From Lactobacillus gigeriorum DSM 23908 = CRBIP 24.85 (lineage in GTDB: Bacteria > Bacillota > Bacilli > Lactobacillales > Lactobacillaceae), in the NCBI RefSeq assembly GCF_000296855.1, contig NZ_CAKC01000048.1:1-38051 (forward strand): a DNA stretch of 38,051 nucleotides, in the 5' to 3' direction. The notes under the pieces are model-generated. The model was not told the DNA's origin, ran no database searches, and was given only the letters and a program-made list of their open reading frames with translations. The translations under genes and the position numbers were made by a program. Position 1 is the first letter of the stretch. Every line of letters begins with the position of its first letter. Positions 17,473 through 25,766 of this stretch are shown piece after piece.

Positions 17473-18688
17473 CTTTTATCCCTTCCAACTCATGTAGTAG
17501 CTTTACTTGAGTTAATGCTTTAACTTCTTCTAAAAAGTTCTCATCACCTGATAAAGTCTCTGTTAATTTGGATTTTTTAGCCCAAGTTTTCAATATTTGT
17601 TGAATTTTCTTATCATCAAATACTTGCTTAAGGGCTTCAGAGAAAAATTCTTTGCTTGTTTCATCAAGCTCTATAGTATCTTTGCCACTTTCCAAACGAA
17701 CATCAACTAATTGTGAATCTGCTATCAAACTACCACTGAAACTTTGCCAAAAAGTGCTATCTGTCACTAATTCGGTTTCTTCAGCTGACAACCACTCAGC
17801 TCCAATAATTTTTAGACTATAAAAAACTGTCTTTTTATTAGTTGTATTTGTATTATTCAATGTTTGAATAATATTAGTTTGCAAATCTGCTTTGCTTAAT
17901 GGTTTGATTAATGTAATGGCATCTTGTTGCCATAAAATAGGCGCCGTTTCAACAAAATTGAGTTTGGTTTTTCCCGATGTTTCATCAATTTCACCAAGAT
18001 AACATCCCTTTTCCAAAAGTTCATTAACGTGGCGACCTTGAATATTGCCCGGATAGACCGCCCATGGTTTATCACTTAATACTGACCGTTTATGAATGTG
18101 TCCTAGAGCAAAATAATCATAATTCAACCTTACAAGGTCATTTAATTCATATGGTGCATATACATTTTGACTAGCTTCGCTGGCTTTCATTTGTGCATGC
18201 ATCAAACCAAAAGTATAATTTGAGCTTTTGCTAGGAAAATCAACTAGTTTGTTGCTAGTAATATGGTTATTAAAATAAGAAAACCCAACTACATCATAAT
18301 TAAAACCTGTTTCAGTCACAAATGTAGCACGTTCAATAATCTCTCGATTACCTAGCAACTTAAAATAAGGACTATCGGGAATTAACAGTTCGGATCGATC
18401 CATATGATCATGATTTCCAAAAATCATCACTACTTGAATCTTTTGTGCAATCAATCTTTCAATTTGCGTTTTAAAAAACAGCTGGCTTCTTGGACTTGGG
18501 TGATTGCTATCAAAAGTATCCCCAGCAATCAATACTAAATCAACTTTTTCAGCTATCGCTAAATCAATAATATGGGCTAATGATTGATCAGCAGCTTGAT
18601 AAATTCTATTAAATGCTTTAGATGGCAAAAAAGATAGTCCATGAAACGGACTATCTAAATGTGCATCAGCCAAATGAATAAATTTCAT
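17453..18688 (-). CDS. YhaO-type metallophosphoesterase (SbcD-like)
   Basis: This is the nuclease-type partner of YhaN. Calcineurin-fold metal motifs appear in order: HLADAHLDSPF at residues 5-15, IAGDTFDSN near 54-62, FGNHDHM near 90-96 and ALGHIHKR near 194-201. The C-terminal 150 residues are the helical capping part expected to touch YhaN. It has 411 residues. It ends inside the yhaN start region (20-base overlap), showing coupled expression. It is expected to be a DNA exonuclease by analogy with SbcD; this is not shown for this protein. Confidence 0.9.
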   Translation of the reverse strand: MKFIHLADAHLDSPFHGLSFLPSKAFNRIYQAADQSLAHIIDLAIAEKVDLVLIAGDTFDSNHPSPRSQLFFKTQIERLIAQKIQVVMIFGNHDHMDRSELLIPDSPYFKLLGNREIIERATFVTETGFNYDVVGFSYFNNHITSNKLVDFPSKSSNYTFGLMHAQMKASEASQNVYAPYELNDLVRLNYDYFALGHIHKRSVLSDKPWAVYPGNIQGRHVNELLEKGCYLGEIDETSGKTKLNFVETAPILWQQDAITLIKPLSKADLQTNIIQTLNNTNTTNKKTVFYSLKIIGAEWLSAEETELVTDSTFWQSFSGSLIADSQLVDVRLESGKDTIELDETSKEFFSEALKQVFDDKKIQQILKTWAKKSKLTETLSGDENFLEEVKALTQVKLLHELEGIKDEATED

Positions 18689-18693
18689 TTTTC

Positions 18694-19044
18694 CTATTTT
18701 CTAAGATCTTGGTAAAGATCATTAATTGGCTTAGTAAAAGTCTTTTGAACATCATCGATCAATTGATACAAACCTTGTTCAGCAGCCAATAACTTACTAA
18801 TGTTATCATCATTCTGTACTTCTTGACTTAATTTAGTATAAGCATCTTGATCTTCTTTAGACAAAGGTTGACCATTTTGTTGGCTAGTCATAATTTTAGC
18901 TTGGATTTCATCCATCTGCTTAAACAAGCTTGCGCTCTTTTCATCTGCTTTAATAGCAGCCAACGCTGTTTCTAAAGCCTTAAATTGATCTGTTTGTCTC
19001 ATATCTTCCGCTAATTGATTAGCTGAATCGTAAATATTTACCAT
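18694..19044 (-). CDS. yheA: YheA/YmcA (YlbF) family protein, UPF0342
   Basis: This is a 116-residue all-helical protein of the YlbF/YmcA/YheA family, recognised by MVNIYDSANQLAEDMRQTDQ at the N-terminus and the long charged helices. YlbF and YmcA relatives regulate RNase Y in Bacillus; the role of YheA itself is unknown. It lies between the penicillin-binding protein and yhaO, with gaps of 17 and 5 bases, so it is part of that operon. Confidence 0.85.
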   Translation of the reverse strand: MVNIYDSANQLAEDMRQTDQFKALETALAAIKADEKSASLFKQMDEIQAKIMTSQQNGQPLSKEDQDAYTKLSQEVQNDDNISKLLAAEQGLYQLIDDVQKTFTKPINDLYQDLRK

Positions 19045-19061
19045 AAAACGGTTCCTTTCTT

Positions 19062-21125
19062 TTAATTGCCAAAAAGGCCTTTGATATCATTATACCATTC
19101 ACTGATAATTTCACCCGCATTACCGATACCTTTTTCGATTTTTTTACCTAAGCCATTGGTCCAATCTTTATCAGCACCATTTTGGTTCAGTATTTGATTT
19201 GGCGATTGCTCAGTAAATTCAGTTTTAGCAGTATAAGGCAAAATTCCTTCCATTTCTGCTTTGTATAAACTGGTAATTCCTGTTTCTGAAATCCCATGCA
19301 TATAATGTTGAGCGTTAGTACGATCAAATCCAACCCAAGTTGAAAGTACGACATCTGGCGTATATCCTACGATCCACTGGTCTTTAGTACCGAACCCATA
19401 CGAAACCTCAGTTGATCCAGTTTTCCCAGCAACTCGATAACCTGTAGGTTGAGCTGATTGCGCCGTCCCATTGGTAAACACGCCTAACAACATCGATGTC
19501 ATTTCTTTAGCAGTATTTTCGGAAATGATTCGGTGATTGCCCGTATTATTATTTTGCGCTAATACTCTACCACTGGCATCAGTAATTTTAGTAATAAAAT
19601 ATGAACTATTAGGTAAAAATCCTTTATTTGCAAATGCTGAATACGCCCTTGCCATTTGTAATGGCGATACTCCTGTTGAAACACCTCCCAATGCCAGTGC
19701 CAAATTTTGATCTTTCTTAGCTACATTGATACCAAAATTTTGGACTGACTGAACACCTTTGCTAATACCAATTTTATCTAGTAACCATACAGCAGGAACA
19801 TTTTTACTTTGAGCTAAGGCTTGATACATTGGAATATTATCTGAATAAGCATTATCAACGTTATGCGGTTCATAATTATTTTTACCAAATTTTTGTAGCT
19901 TATTTGATAGCTGTGAATCGTAATGGTAGCCATTTTGCAAAGCAGGGGTATAAACTGCCAATGGTTTCATAGTTGAACCGGGTTGTCGTCTCATTTGTGT
20001 GGCTCGATTATAACCGCGGAAGACATGGTTTCCTCGACCACCTATTACAGCTCGAACAGCACCAGTTTTAGGATCCATCGCAACGCTTGCGCCTTGAACG
20101 ATAGTCCCATCAGCTGCATTAGCTGGAAATAACCAACTTTGATTGAAATTAGACTGTAAGACCTGTTGGTAATTTTGATTCAAAGTAGTATAAATGCGTA
20201 AGCCCTTATTCATTACGTCTTCCTCTTTTAAGCCATAACGATTAATGGCTTCATTAATCACCGCATCAAAGAAGTAAGGGTAACGATAACCATCTTTGTT
20301 TTCAAAAGTATCGTTAAGAGTTAATCCTAATCTAGCCTCATTTTTTGCTTGTGCTCGAGTTATTTTGCCAGTATCGGCCATCAATTGCAAAACTAAATTG
20401 CGTCTTGATAAAGCGTAAGACATATGATCAATAGGATTATATTGACTTGGATTACGTAACATCGCTGCTAAAGTAGCAGCTTCACCTAAGGTTACATCAC
20501 TCGCATTTTTACCAAAATATTTGCGACTGGCATCTTGAACACCCCAAACACCATTACCGAAATATGCATTATTAAGATACATGGTTAGAATATCTTTTTT
20601 CGAATACACGTGATTAATCTCAATCGCAAAAAAAAGCTCTTCTAATTTTCTAGAAAAAGTCTGCTGTTGCGTTAACAAAGAATTCTTGGCAAGCTGCTGC
20701 GTTAAAGTCGAGCCCCCGCCCGAGATTTGACCGTGATTAATTACTAAACCTAAAGCAGCACGAGCCATACCTTTGACGCTGAATCCCGGATTAGTCCAAA
20801 ACGTTCGGTCTTCCGTTGCAATAACCGCATTTTTGATATTAGGCGAGATTTGCTTATATTTTACAAATGTTCCCTTTTGTGAATATAACGTTCCAGCTTC
20901 CTTACCTTCATAATCATATATTTTCGTGGTCGTCGATAAGGCAGCCTTCAAATTTGAAATGTTGGAAGTTTTAACTTTAACTGTATAATATGTACAGGTT
21001 GCTAAAACTAATCCCAGGATAAAAATTATGATCCATCTACCAACAAAATATCGGCGATCGAATTTTTTCCACCAACCGCTATTATTTTCAATTTGTTTGT
21101 CTACATTTCGTCGTAAATTAGGCAT
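19062..21125 (-). CDS. Class A penicillin-binding protein (bifunctional)
   Basis: This membrane-anchored peptidoglycan glycosyltransferase and transpeptidase has one membrane segment near residues 30-50 (WIIIFILGLVLATCTYYTV). The GT51 domain follows, with catalytic Glu in VIATEDRTFW and the motifs GGGSTLTQQLAKN and KKDILTMYLN. The transpeptidase has the serine motif STMKP, SKN (AQSKNVP) and KTGST. I chose the ATG at 21125 (687 residues) because GAGG is nine bases upstream; an ATG three codons earlier overlaps that site. It resembles the PbpF/PBP2A group. It leads the operon with yheA-yhaONM. Confidence 0.94.
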   Translation of the reverse strand: MPNLRRNVDKQIENNSGWWKKFDRRYFVGRWIIIFILGLVLATCTYYTVKVKTSNISNLKAALSTTTKIYDYEGKEAGTLYSQKGTFVKYKQISPNIKNAVIATEDRTFWTNPGFSVKGMARAALGLVINHGQISGGGSTLTQQLAKNSLLTQQQTFSRKLEELFFAIEINHVYSKKDILTMYLNNAYFGNGVWGVQDASRKYFGKNASDVTLGEAATLAAMLRNPSQYNPIDHMSYALSRRNLVLQLMADTGKITRAQAKNEARLGLTLNDTFENKDGYRYPYFFDAVINEAINRYGLKEEDVMNKGLRIYTTLNQNYQQVLQSNFNQSWLFPANAADGTIVQGASVAMDPKTGAVRAVIGGRGNHVFRGYNRATQMRRQPGSTMKPLAVYTPALQNGYHYDSQLSNKLQKFGKNNYEPHNVDNAYSDNIPMYQALAQSKNVPAVWLLDKIGISKGVQSVQNFGINVAKKDQNLALALGGVSTGVSPLQMARAYSAFANKGFLPNSSYFITKITDASGRVLAQNNNTGNHRIISENTAKEMTSMLLGVFTNGTAQSAQPTGYRVAGKTGSTEVSYGFGTKDQWIVGYTPDVVLSTWVGFDRTNAQHYMHGISETGITSLYKAEMEGILPYTAKTEFTEQSPNQILNQNGADKDWTNGLGKKIEKGIGNAGEIISEWYNDIKGLFGN

Positions 21126-21157
21126 AAAACACATCCTCTTAAATTAAGACAATATGT

Positions 21158-21166
21158 ATTCTAGCA
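21158..21166 (-). promoter_or_regulatory. Extended -10 promoter for the penicillin-binding protein operon
   Basis: The minus strand reads TGCTAGAAT, an extended -10, about 32 bases before the ATG. No good -35 is visible. This is pattern only. Confidence 0.45.
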
Positions 21167-21220
21167 TAGAAAGTGGCTATACTTCTTTTTTTTGACACAA
21201 TTTAGGAAAAATATAAAAAT

Positions 21221-22093
21221 ATGAACTATACATACACATTAATATATCCAAATAATTATCAACCTATTTCCGTTAGTGAATTACTACAACAACTTTTAGT
21301 TCCTCGAAAGTGGCGTCACCTATTGCGAATTAACAAGTCAGTTACAATCAATGGCAAATATCGCAACTTCAATGAAGTGGTTTTCCCGGGCGATTCAATT
21401 CAGCTCAAACTAAATTTTATTGAGAGTCACCAACAGCAATATCCGGCTAGTGGTTCACTTCCTGACATCATTTATGAAGATAGCGATCTATTAATTATAA
21501 ATAAAAAGCCTGGCCAAAAAACTCATCCTAACCTTTTTGAAACAGATACTGCTTTGAATGATTGCGCTACGTATTTAAACGCTAGTCCATTTATTGTCCA
21601 TCGCTTAGATATGTTAACTAGAGGATTACTCTTAGTAGCAAAGAATCCGGCTGTTGTTCCCAGTTTGAATCGACAATTGATAACTAAGAATTTTAAGCGT
21701 GATTACTTAGCAATTGTTGCTAATCCCCATAAATTGCTCTCTAAAGGTACAATCTCATTTCCTATTGCTCAAGATCCGACAGATCAGCGCAAACGTTGTA
21801 TTGCTCCGGATGGCCTCAAAGCAATAACGCATTATCAAGTACTTCAAAAAGATGCTACGCAAGCTTTAATAAAGTTGAGCTTGGAAACTGGTCGAACTCA
21901 CCAAATTCGTGTTCACTTAGCTGCTATCGGCTGTCCAATTATTGGTGATCCATTATACAATCAAGAGTTTCGTGAAGGAGAAGAGCTTCAACTACAAGCT
22001 TATCAAATTTCCTTAACTAAGCCATTTACTTTCAAAAAGCTCAAGGTAGCTCTACCAAAAAGTCAACGACTTGATCAGGTTAACAAAAAATAG
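21221..22093 (+). CDS. RluA-family pseudouridine synthase
   Basis: This enzyme converts uridine to pseudouridine in rRNA or tRNA. An N-terminal S4-like RNA-binding segment spans about residues 15-65. The catalytic domain carries HRLDMLTRGLLLVA at 127-140 with Asp130 as the nucleophile, then the later motif LETGRTHQIRVHLAAIGCPIIGDPLY, of which GRTHQIRVHL is the core. The 290 residues fit RluA/RluD-type enzymes. Which base it modifies cannot be told from sequence. AGGA lies about 13 bases before the ATG. Its stop codon lies inside the terminator hairpin shared with fba. Confidence 0.92.
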   Translation: MNYTYTLIYPNNYQPISVSELLQQLLVPRKWRHLLRINKSVTINGKYRNFNEVVFPGDSIQLKLNFIESHQQQYPASGSLPDIIYEDSDLLIINKKPGQKTHPNLFETDTALNDCATYLNASPFIVHRLDMLTRGLLLVAKNPAVVPSLNRQLITKNFKRDYLAIVANPHKLLSKGTISFPIAQDPTDQRKRCIAPDGLKAITHYQVLQKDATQALIKLSLETGRTHQIRVHLAAIGCPIIGDPLYNQEFREGEELQLQAYQISLTKPFTFKKLKVALPKSQRLDQVNKK

Positions 22094-22118
22094 GCTAGAC
22101 GTTTTGTCTAGCCTATTT
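22086..22118. terminator. Terminator between the RluA-family gene and fba
   Basis: The 13-bp perfect stem (22088-22100 with 22106-22118) has loop GTTTT. On the minus strand it runs into a run of six T, so it is mainly the fba terminator. It contains the stop codon of the plus-strand gene. Confidence 0.85.
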
Positions 22119-22137
22119 CAATTCGAAAATAATGAAA

Positions 22138-23055
22138 TTATTCTTCGTTTAATGAGCTACGGTCAAATGATGCATCGTGAGTATCGTCATCGATTGATGG
22201 AGTTCCCATCCATGAGATCATTTCCTTCATAGCATCAGTAATAGCTTCAGTACCTGGCAACAACAACTTACGTGGGTCGTAACCCTTAGCGTTCTTGTCT
22301 TCATCCTTGCCAGCTACGATGTAGTCGCGAGTTGCCTTTTGGAATGCCAATTGAAATTCAGTGTTGATGTTGATCTTAGCAATACCAAGTGAGATTGCCT
22401 TTTCAACTTGTTCACGAGGAATACCTGAACCACCGTGCAATACAAGTGGAGTTTCTGGAACAGCTTCTGCGATTTCCTTCAAACGGTCGAAGTTAAGTCC
22501 CTTCCAGTCTGCTGGGTATACGCCGTGGATGTTACCAATACCACAAGCAAGCTTGTCAACGCCGGCAGCTACGAAAGTCTTAGCGTCTTCTACTGATGCC
22601 AATTCTCCGCCTTCTGCGCCTTGGTTTTCGCCGATCTTACCGATTTCAGCTTCTACTGAGATACCACGTGAGTGAGCAAGCTTGATGATTTCCTTAGTCT
22701 TAGCAAGGTTTTCAGCAGTTTCAAGCTTGTGGCCGTCGAACATAACGCTTGAGTAGCCAAGCTTGATACATTCGATAGCTGATTCGTAGTCACCGTGGTC
22801 TAGGTTCAAGACTACAGGAACTGAGATGTTCATTGAGTCCATAGTGTCGGCAACTAAGTCCTTAACCAACTTGTAGCCACCCATGTACTTAGCAGCACCA
22901 GTAGAAACTTGGATCAAAACTGGAGTTCTGGTTTCTTGAGCAGCACGCAAGATAGCGCGAGTCCATTCCAAGTTGTTAGTGTTGTAGGCACCTACAGCAT
23001 AGTGGTTCTTACGAGCATCTTTAAAGATTTGATTACCATTGTCAAAATAAGCCAT
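22138..23055 (-). CDS. fba: Class II fructose-bisphosphate aldolase
   Basis: This zinc enzyme of glycolysis splits fructose 1,6-bisphosphate into the two triose phosphates. Asp86-His87 in LNLDHGDYE, EIGKIGENQG, GIGNIHGVY and VLHGGSGIP are the metal and phosphate motifs of the class II family. The length is 305. Codon use is highly biased (AAC, GAA, AAG, CGT preferred), and the ribosome binding site is a perfect AGGAGGT, both marks of very high expression. It is flanked by its own promoter and terminator. A cre-like box upstream suggests CcpA control. Confidence 0.97.
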   Translation of the reverse strand: MAYFDNGNQIFKDARKNHYAVGAYNTNNLEWTRAILRAAQETRTPVLIQVSTGAAKYMGGYKLVKDLVADTMDSMNISVPVVLNLDHGDYESAIECIKLGYSSVMFDGHKLETAENLAKTKEIIKLAHSRGISVEAEIGKIGENQGAEGGELASVEDAKTFVAAGVDKLACGIGNIHGVYPADWKGLNFDRLKEIAEAVPETPLVLHGGSGIPREQVEKAISLGIAKININTEFQLAFQKATRDYIVAGKDEDKNAKGYDPRKLLLPGTEAITDAMKEMISWMGTPSIDDDTHDASFDRSSLNEE

Positions 23056-23087
23056 TAAAAAATACCTCCTAAATATCTTACAGGACC

Positions 23088-23116
23088 ATTGTACCCTTTT
23101 ATGAAGTTTTGAACAA
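23088..23116 (-). promoter_or_regulatory. Sigma-A promoter for fba
   Basis: The minus strand reads TTGTTC (23111-23116), a 17-base spacer and TACAAT (23088-23093). Transcription would start near 23081, giving a leader of about 26 bases with AGGAGGT. Confidence 0.8.
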
Positions 23117-23129
23117 TCTTATTAATCAA

Positions 23130-23143
23130 TGTAAACGCTATTA
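23130..23143. promoter_or_regulatory. cre-like CcpA box upstream of fba
   Basis: TGTAAACGCTATTA differs from the cre consensus TGWAANCGNTNWCA only at the next-to-last base. It lies 14 bases upstream of the fba -35, about -49 to -62 from the predicted start, a position known for CcpA activation in other Firmicutes. Binding is inferred. Confidence 0.5.
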
Positions 23144-23159
23144 TTTTTGAAATATTTTT

Positions 23160-24842
23160 CTACATTTCCTTAGGAGCGTTTACACCTAACAATCCTAATG
23201 CATTAGTTAAAACTATTGAAGTTGCTTCGACAAGTGCTAAACGTTCAGAAATTTGATCATCATCCGTTAAAATTTTCACATTTGCATAGTATTTATTGAA
23301 TTTCTTAGCTAAATTCAATGCATATTTTGCAATAATTGAAGGTTCAAATTTTTCACTTGCCTTCTTAATCGTATCAGGAAAATCTGCCAAATCTTTAGCT
23401 ACAGCAAATGCCCAATCATCATCAAGGCTCCTAGCAGTACCAACTTCTTTGCCCATTGCCTTGGCTTTTCTCAAGATACTCTGAGCACGTGCATTAGTAT
23501 ATTGAACATAAGGACCAGTATCACCTTCAAAACGAACTACTTCTTCTAAGTCAAAGTCGAAGTTATCAAGCCGGTCATTCTTCAAATCGTGGAAAATAAC
23601 AGCACCCACACCAACATCATGAGCTACTTGATCTTGATCTTCAAGGTTGGGGTTTTTGGCTTGAATTTGTTCTTTAGCAAGAGAAACTGCATCTTTTAAA
23701 ACTTGATCTAGGAAGACAACATTACCTTTTCTAGTTGAAAGCTTCTTCCCACCTTGGGTAATCAAACCAAACGGAATGTGGTGAATTTCATCAGCCCAGT
23801 CATAGCCCATTTTCTTCAACACTGTCTTTAATTCAACGAAGTGTTGAGCTTGTTCACCACCAACAACGTAGAGCATTTTAACGAAACCATATTCCTTCAT
23901 ACGCCATTCAGCAGCTGCCAAATCTCTAGTCAAGTAAATAGAAGTACCGTCTGATTTAACGATAATTGCTGGATTTTCACCTTCACCCATATCAACTACT
24001 TGAGCACCTCTTGACTCATGAAGCAATCCTTTTTCTTTCAACTCATCGATTACCGGTTGCATCTTATCGTTGAAGAAAGCCTCACCATTATATGAATCAA
24101 AAGTTACGCCTAATTCTTTATAAATTCGGTTAAAATCGGCTAAAGAAACTTCTCTAAACCATTGCCACAATTTAACTGCTTCTGGATCTCCATCTTCCAG
24201 CTTCTTGAACCATTCACGGCCTTCATCGTCTAAAGCTGGATCCTTTTCTGCTTCTTCATGGAAGCGAACGTAGTAGTGGAAAAGATTCATAATTGGATCC
24301 TTCTTTACGTCCTCTTCACTACCCCAGCGTTTGTAAGCCGCAATTAGTTTTCCAAATTGAGTACCATAATCACCAAGATAATTAATCTTAATTGGATTGT
24401 AGCCTACTTTTTTCATGATTTTTGCAATTGAATTACCAATTACTGTTGATCTTAAGTGGCCCATTGACATTGGCTTAGCAATATTAGGACTGGACATGTC
24501 AATTGGTACGTTACCTTGACCTAACTGCTGTTCACCATATGTTTGTTGCTTCTCCAATACAGTTTTAAGGGTATCAGTAATCAATTGTTGATGGTCAATT
24601 GCAAAGTTTACATATGGACCTACTGCGGTAATTTTTGCAAATTCAGGACTAGCTAACCCCTCACTTACTTCTGCAGCAATTTCGACAGGATTCTTATGCA
24701 ATGACTTTGCTAATACAAAGCAAGGAAAAGCATAATCTCCCAATTTTGGATTTTTGGGTCTTTCAATTAGACCCATTACTTGTTCTTTAGGAAGATCAAC
24801 CTTGCTTAAAATCAATTCAACAACTTTTTCTTTAAAATCCAT
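23160..24842 (-). CDS. argS: Arginyl-tRNA synthetase
   Basis: This class I synthetase charges tRNA-Arg. The HIGH-type motif is SMGHLRST, near residues 126-133 after SPNIAKP, and the KMSKS counterpart is KLSTRKGN. The C-terminal helical anticodon-binding (DALR) domain covers the last 120 residues. The N-terminal domain spans about 1-110. The 560 residues are normal. Expression is governed by the T-box leader directly upstream, whose terminator ends about 20 bases before the ATG. Confidence 0.97.
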   Translation of the reverse strand: MDFKEKVVELILSKVDLPKEQVMGLIERPKNPKLGDYAFPCFVLAKSLHKNPVEIAAEVSEGLASPEFAKITAVGPYVNFAIDHQQLITDTLKTVLEKQQTYGEQQLGQGNVPIDMSSPNIAKPMSMGHLRSTVIGNSIAKIMKKVGYNPIKINYLGDYGTQFGKLIAAYKRWGSEEDVKKDPIMNLFHYYVRFHEEAEKDPALDDEGREWFKKLEDGDPEAVKLWQWFREVSLADFNRIYKELGVTFDSYNGEAFFNDKMQPVIDELKEKGLLHESRGAQVVDMGEGENPAIIVKSDGTSIYLTRDLAAAEWRMKEYGFVKMLYVVGGEQAQHFVELKTVLKKMGYDWADEIHHIPFGLITQGGKKLSTRKGNVVFLDQVLKDAVSLAKEQIQAKNPNLEDQDQVAHDVGVGAVIFHDLKNDRLDNFDFDLEEVVRFEGDTGPYVQYTNARAQSILRKAKAMGKEVGTARSLDDDWAFAVAKDLADFPDTIKKASEKFEPSIIAKYALNLAKKFNKYYANVKILTDDDQISERLALVEATSIVLTNALGLLGVNAPKEM

Positions 24843-24861
24843 CTTCTACCTACTTTCAAAA

Positions 24862-25053
24862 TAAAAAAGTCTCTTTCCACAACGTAGAAAGAGACGAGAC
24901 AACCCGCGGTACCACTCTAATTGATACAATTGTATCCACTTTAAATTAACTCTGTTAAATACTGATCACGCCTTCAAAAGCATGCATACCTAGCTTACAC
25001 TATCCTAGATTCGCTTAAAAACATTAACTTTCTACTACTATCAGTATACTTTG
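24862..25053 (-). promoter_or_regulatory. T-box riboswitch for argS, CGU (Arg) specifier
   Basis: On the minus strand the T-box motif AGAGTGGTACCGCGGGT lies near 24902-24918, where uncharged tRNA's 3' end binds. Stem I closes as ACTGAT (25040-25045) with ATCAGT (24962-24967) and has an AGTA internal-loop motif just inside. The codon CGT at 24968-24970, followed by a purine, sits where the specifier is expected and reads arginine. It ends in a terminator. Uncharged tRNA-Arg should favour the antiterminator and let argS be read. Confidence 0.92.
24863..24895 (-). terminator. T-box-controlled terminator before argS
   Basis: The 9-bp perfect stem (24869-24877 with 24887-24895) has a 9-nt loop and a run of six T on the minus strand (24863-24868). 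It is the switchable terminator of the T-box leader. Confidence 0.9.
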
Positions 25054-25059
25054 ACAATG

Positions 25060-25089
25060 ATTATAACAAGAAAATAAGCAAACTGCCAA
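25060..25089 (-). promoter_or_regulatory. Sigma-A promoter for the argS leader
   Basis: The minus strand reads TTGGCA (25084-25089), an 18-base spacer and TATAAT (25060-25065). The start of transcription would be near 25053, right at the base of T-box stem I. Confidence 0.8.
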
Positions 25090-25098
25090 TATTATTTA

Positions 25099-25758
25099 TT
25101 ACACATCTTTAATAATAACTTTCGTACCCGCTGGGAGCTCATTTAATAGCCATTTAGAATCTGGCAAACTCAAACGAATACAACCATGGGATCCTTGAGT
25201 TTTACCTAACTTAGCCGCCTCCTTACGGTTGATGCTACCATCAGCCTTTGTTGGCACTGAGTGGAATAAATATACATTACTTGGATCCCAACTTACCCAA
25301 TTTCTAGCGCCTTCGCCTAGAGCCTGATTGAAAAAGCTATCGCCTCGACCATTTTGGATATAAAATGTGCCTTTTGGTGTTACGGACTTTCCTTTTTTAT
25401 AAACACCACCTGTCGACATCATAGTGTAAATTAATTTTTTACCTTTAAATAGGTAAACCCGATTACCTTTTAAAGAAACCCTTAATGTCAAATTGTTGGC
25501 ATAGCGAATATTAGGATATGCCTTCTTTTCACTAGATTTAGTCCATGATCCTTCTTTTCGTAAATCAGTTGGATCTTTATATGGTTTATAATCTGGGGTC
25601 TTCGGTTTAGCTTTTGGCTTTTTTTCGTTTTTCTTTACATATTGTTCCGTCTTTGTAGGAGCACTATTTTGAGCAGCACTGCTTCTAAGGATAAAAATCC
25701 ATGCCATGCCTACAACCACAGCTAAACATACAAAAATTAGCGCAATTCTTTTTTTCAT
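25099..25758 (-). CDS. L,D-transpeptidase (YkuD domain), membrane-anchored
   Basis: This is a cell-wall enzyme of the YkuD fold that joins peptidoglycan stems or attached proteins through an active-site cysteine. The 219 residues start with a hydrophobic anchor at about 4-23, a Lys/Pro-rich linker (KKPKAKPKTPDYKPY) and the catalytic domain from about 90. The active site SHGCIRL has His191 and Cys193. It starts 8 bases after the nnrD stop, with AGGT as ribosome binding site, making a dacA-nnrD-ldt operon. No terminator is visible before the argS promoter. Confidence 0.92.
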   Translation of the reverse strand: MKKRIALIFVCLAVVVGMAWIFILRSSAAQNSAPTKTEQYVKKNEKKPKAKPKTPDYKPYKDPTDLRKEGSWTKSSEKKAYPNIRYANNLTLRVSLKGNRVYLFKGKKLIYTMMSTGGVYKKGKSVTPKGTFYIQNGRGDSFFNQALGEGARNWVSWDPSNVYLFHSVPTKADGSINRKEAAKLGKTQGSHGCIRLSLPDSKWLLNELPAGTKVIIKDV

Positions 25759-25766
25759 CCAATTAC

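Noticed and set aside
21192-21220. TTGACA upstream of the RluA-family gene as a promoter
   Set aside because: A 17-base spacer gives AAAAAT right against the start codon, leaving no room for the ribosome binding site in the transcript. The true promoter is not clear.
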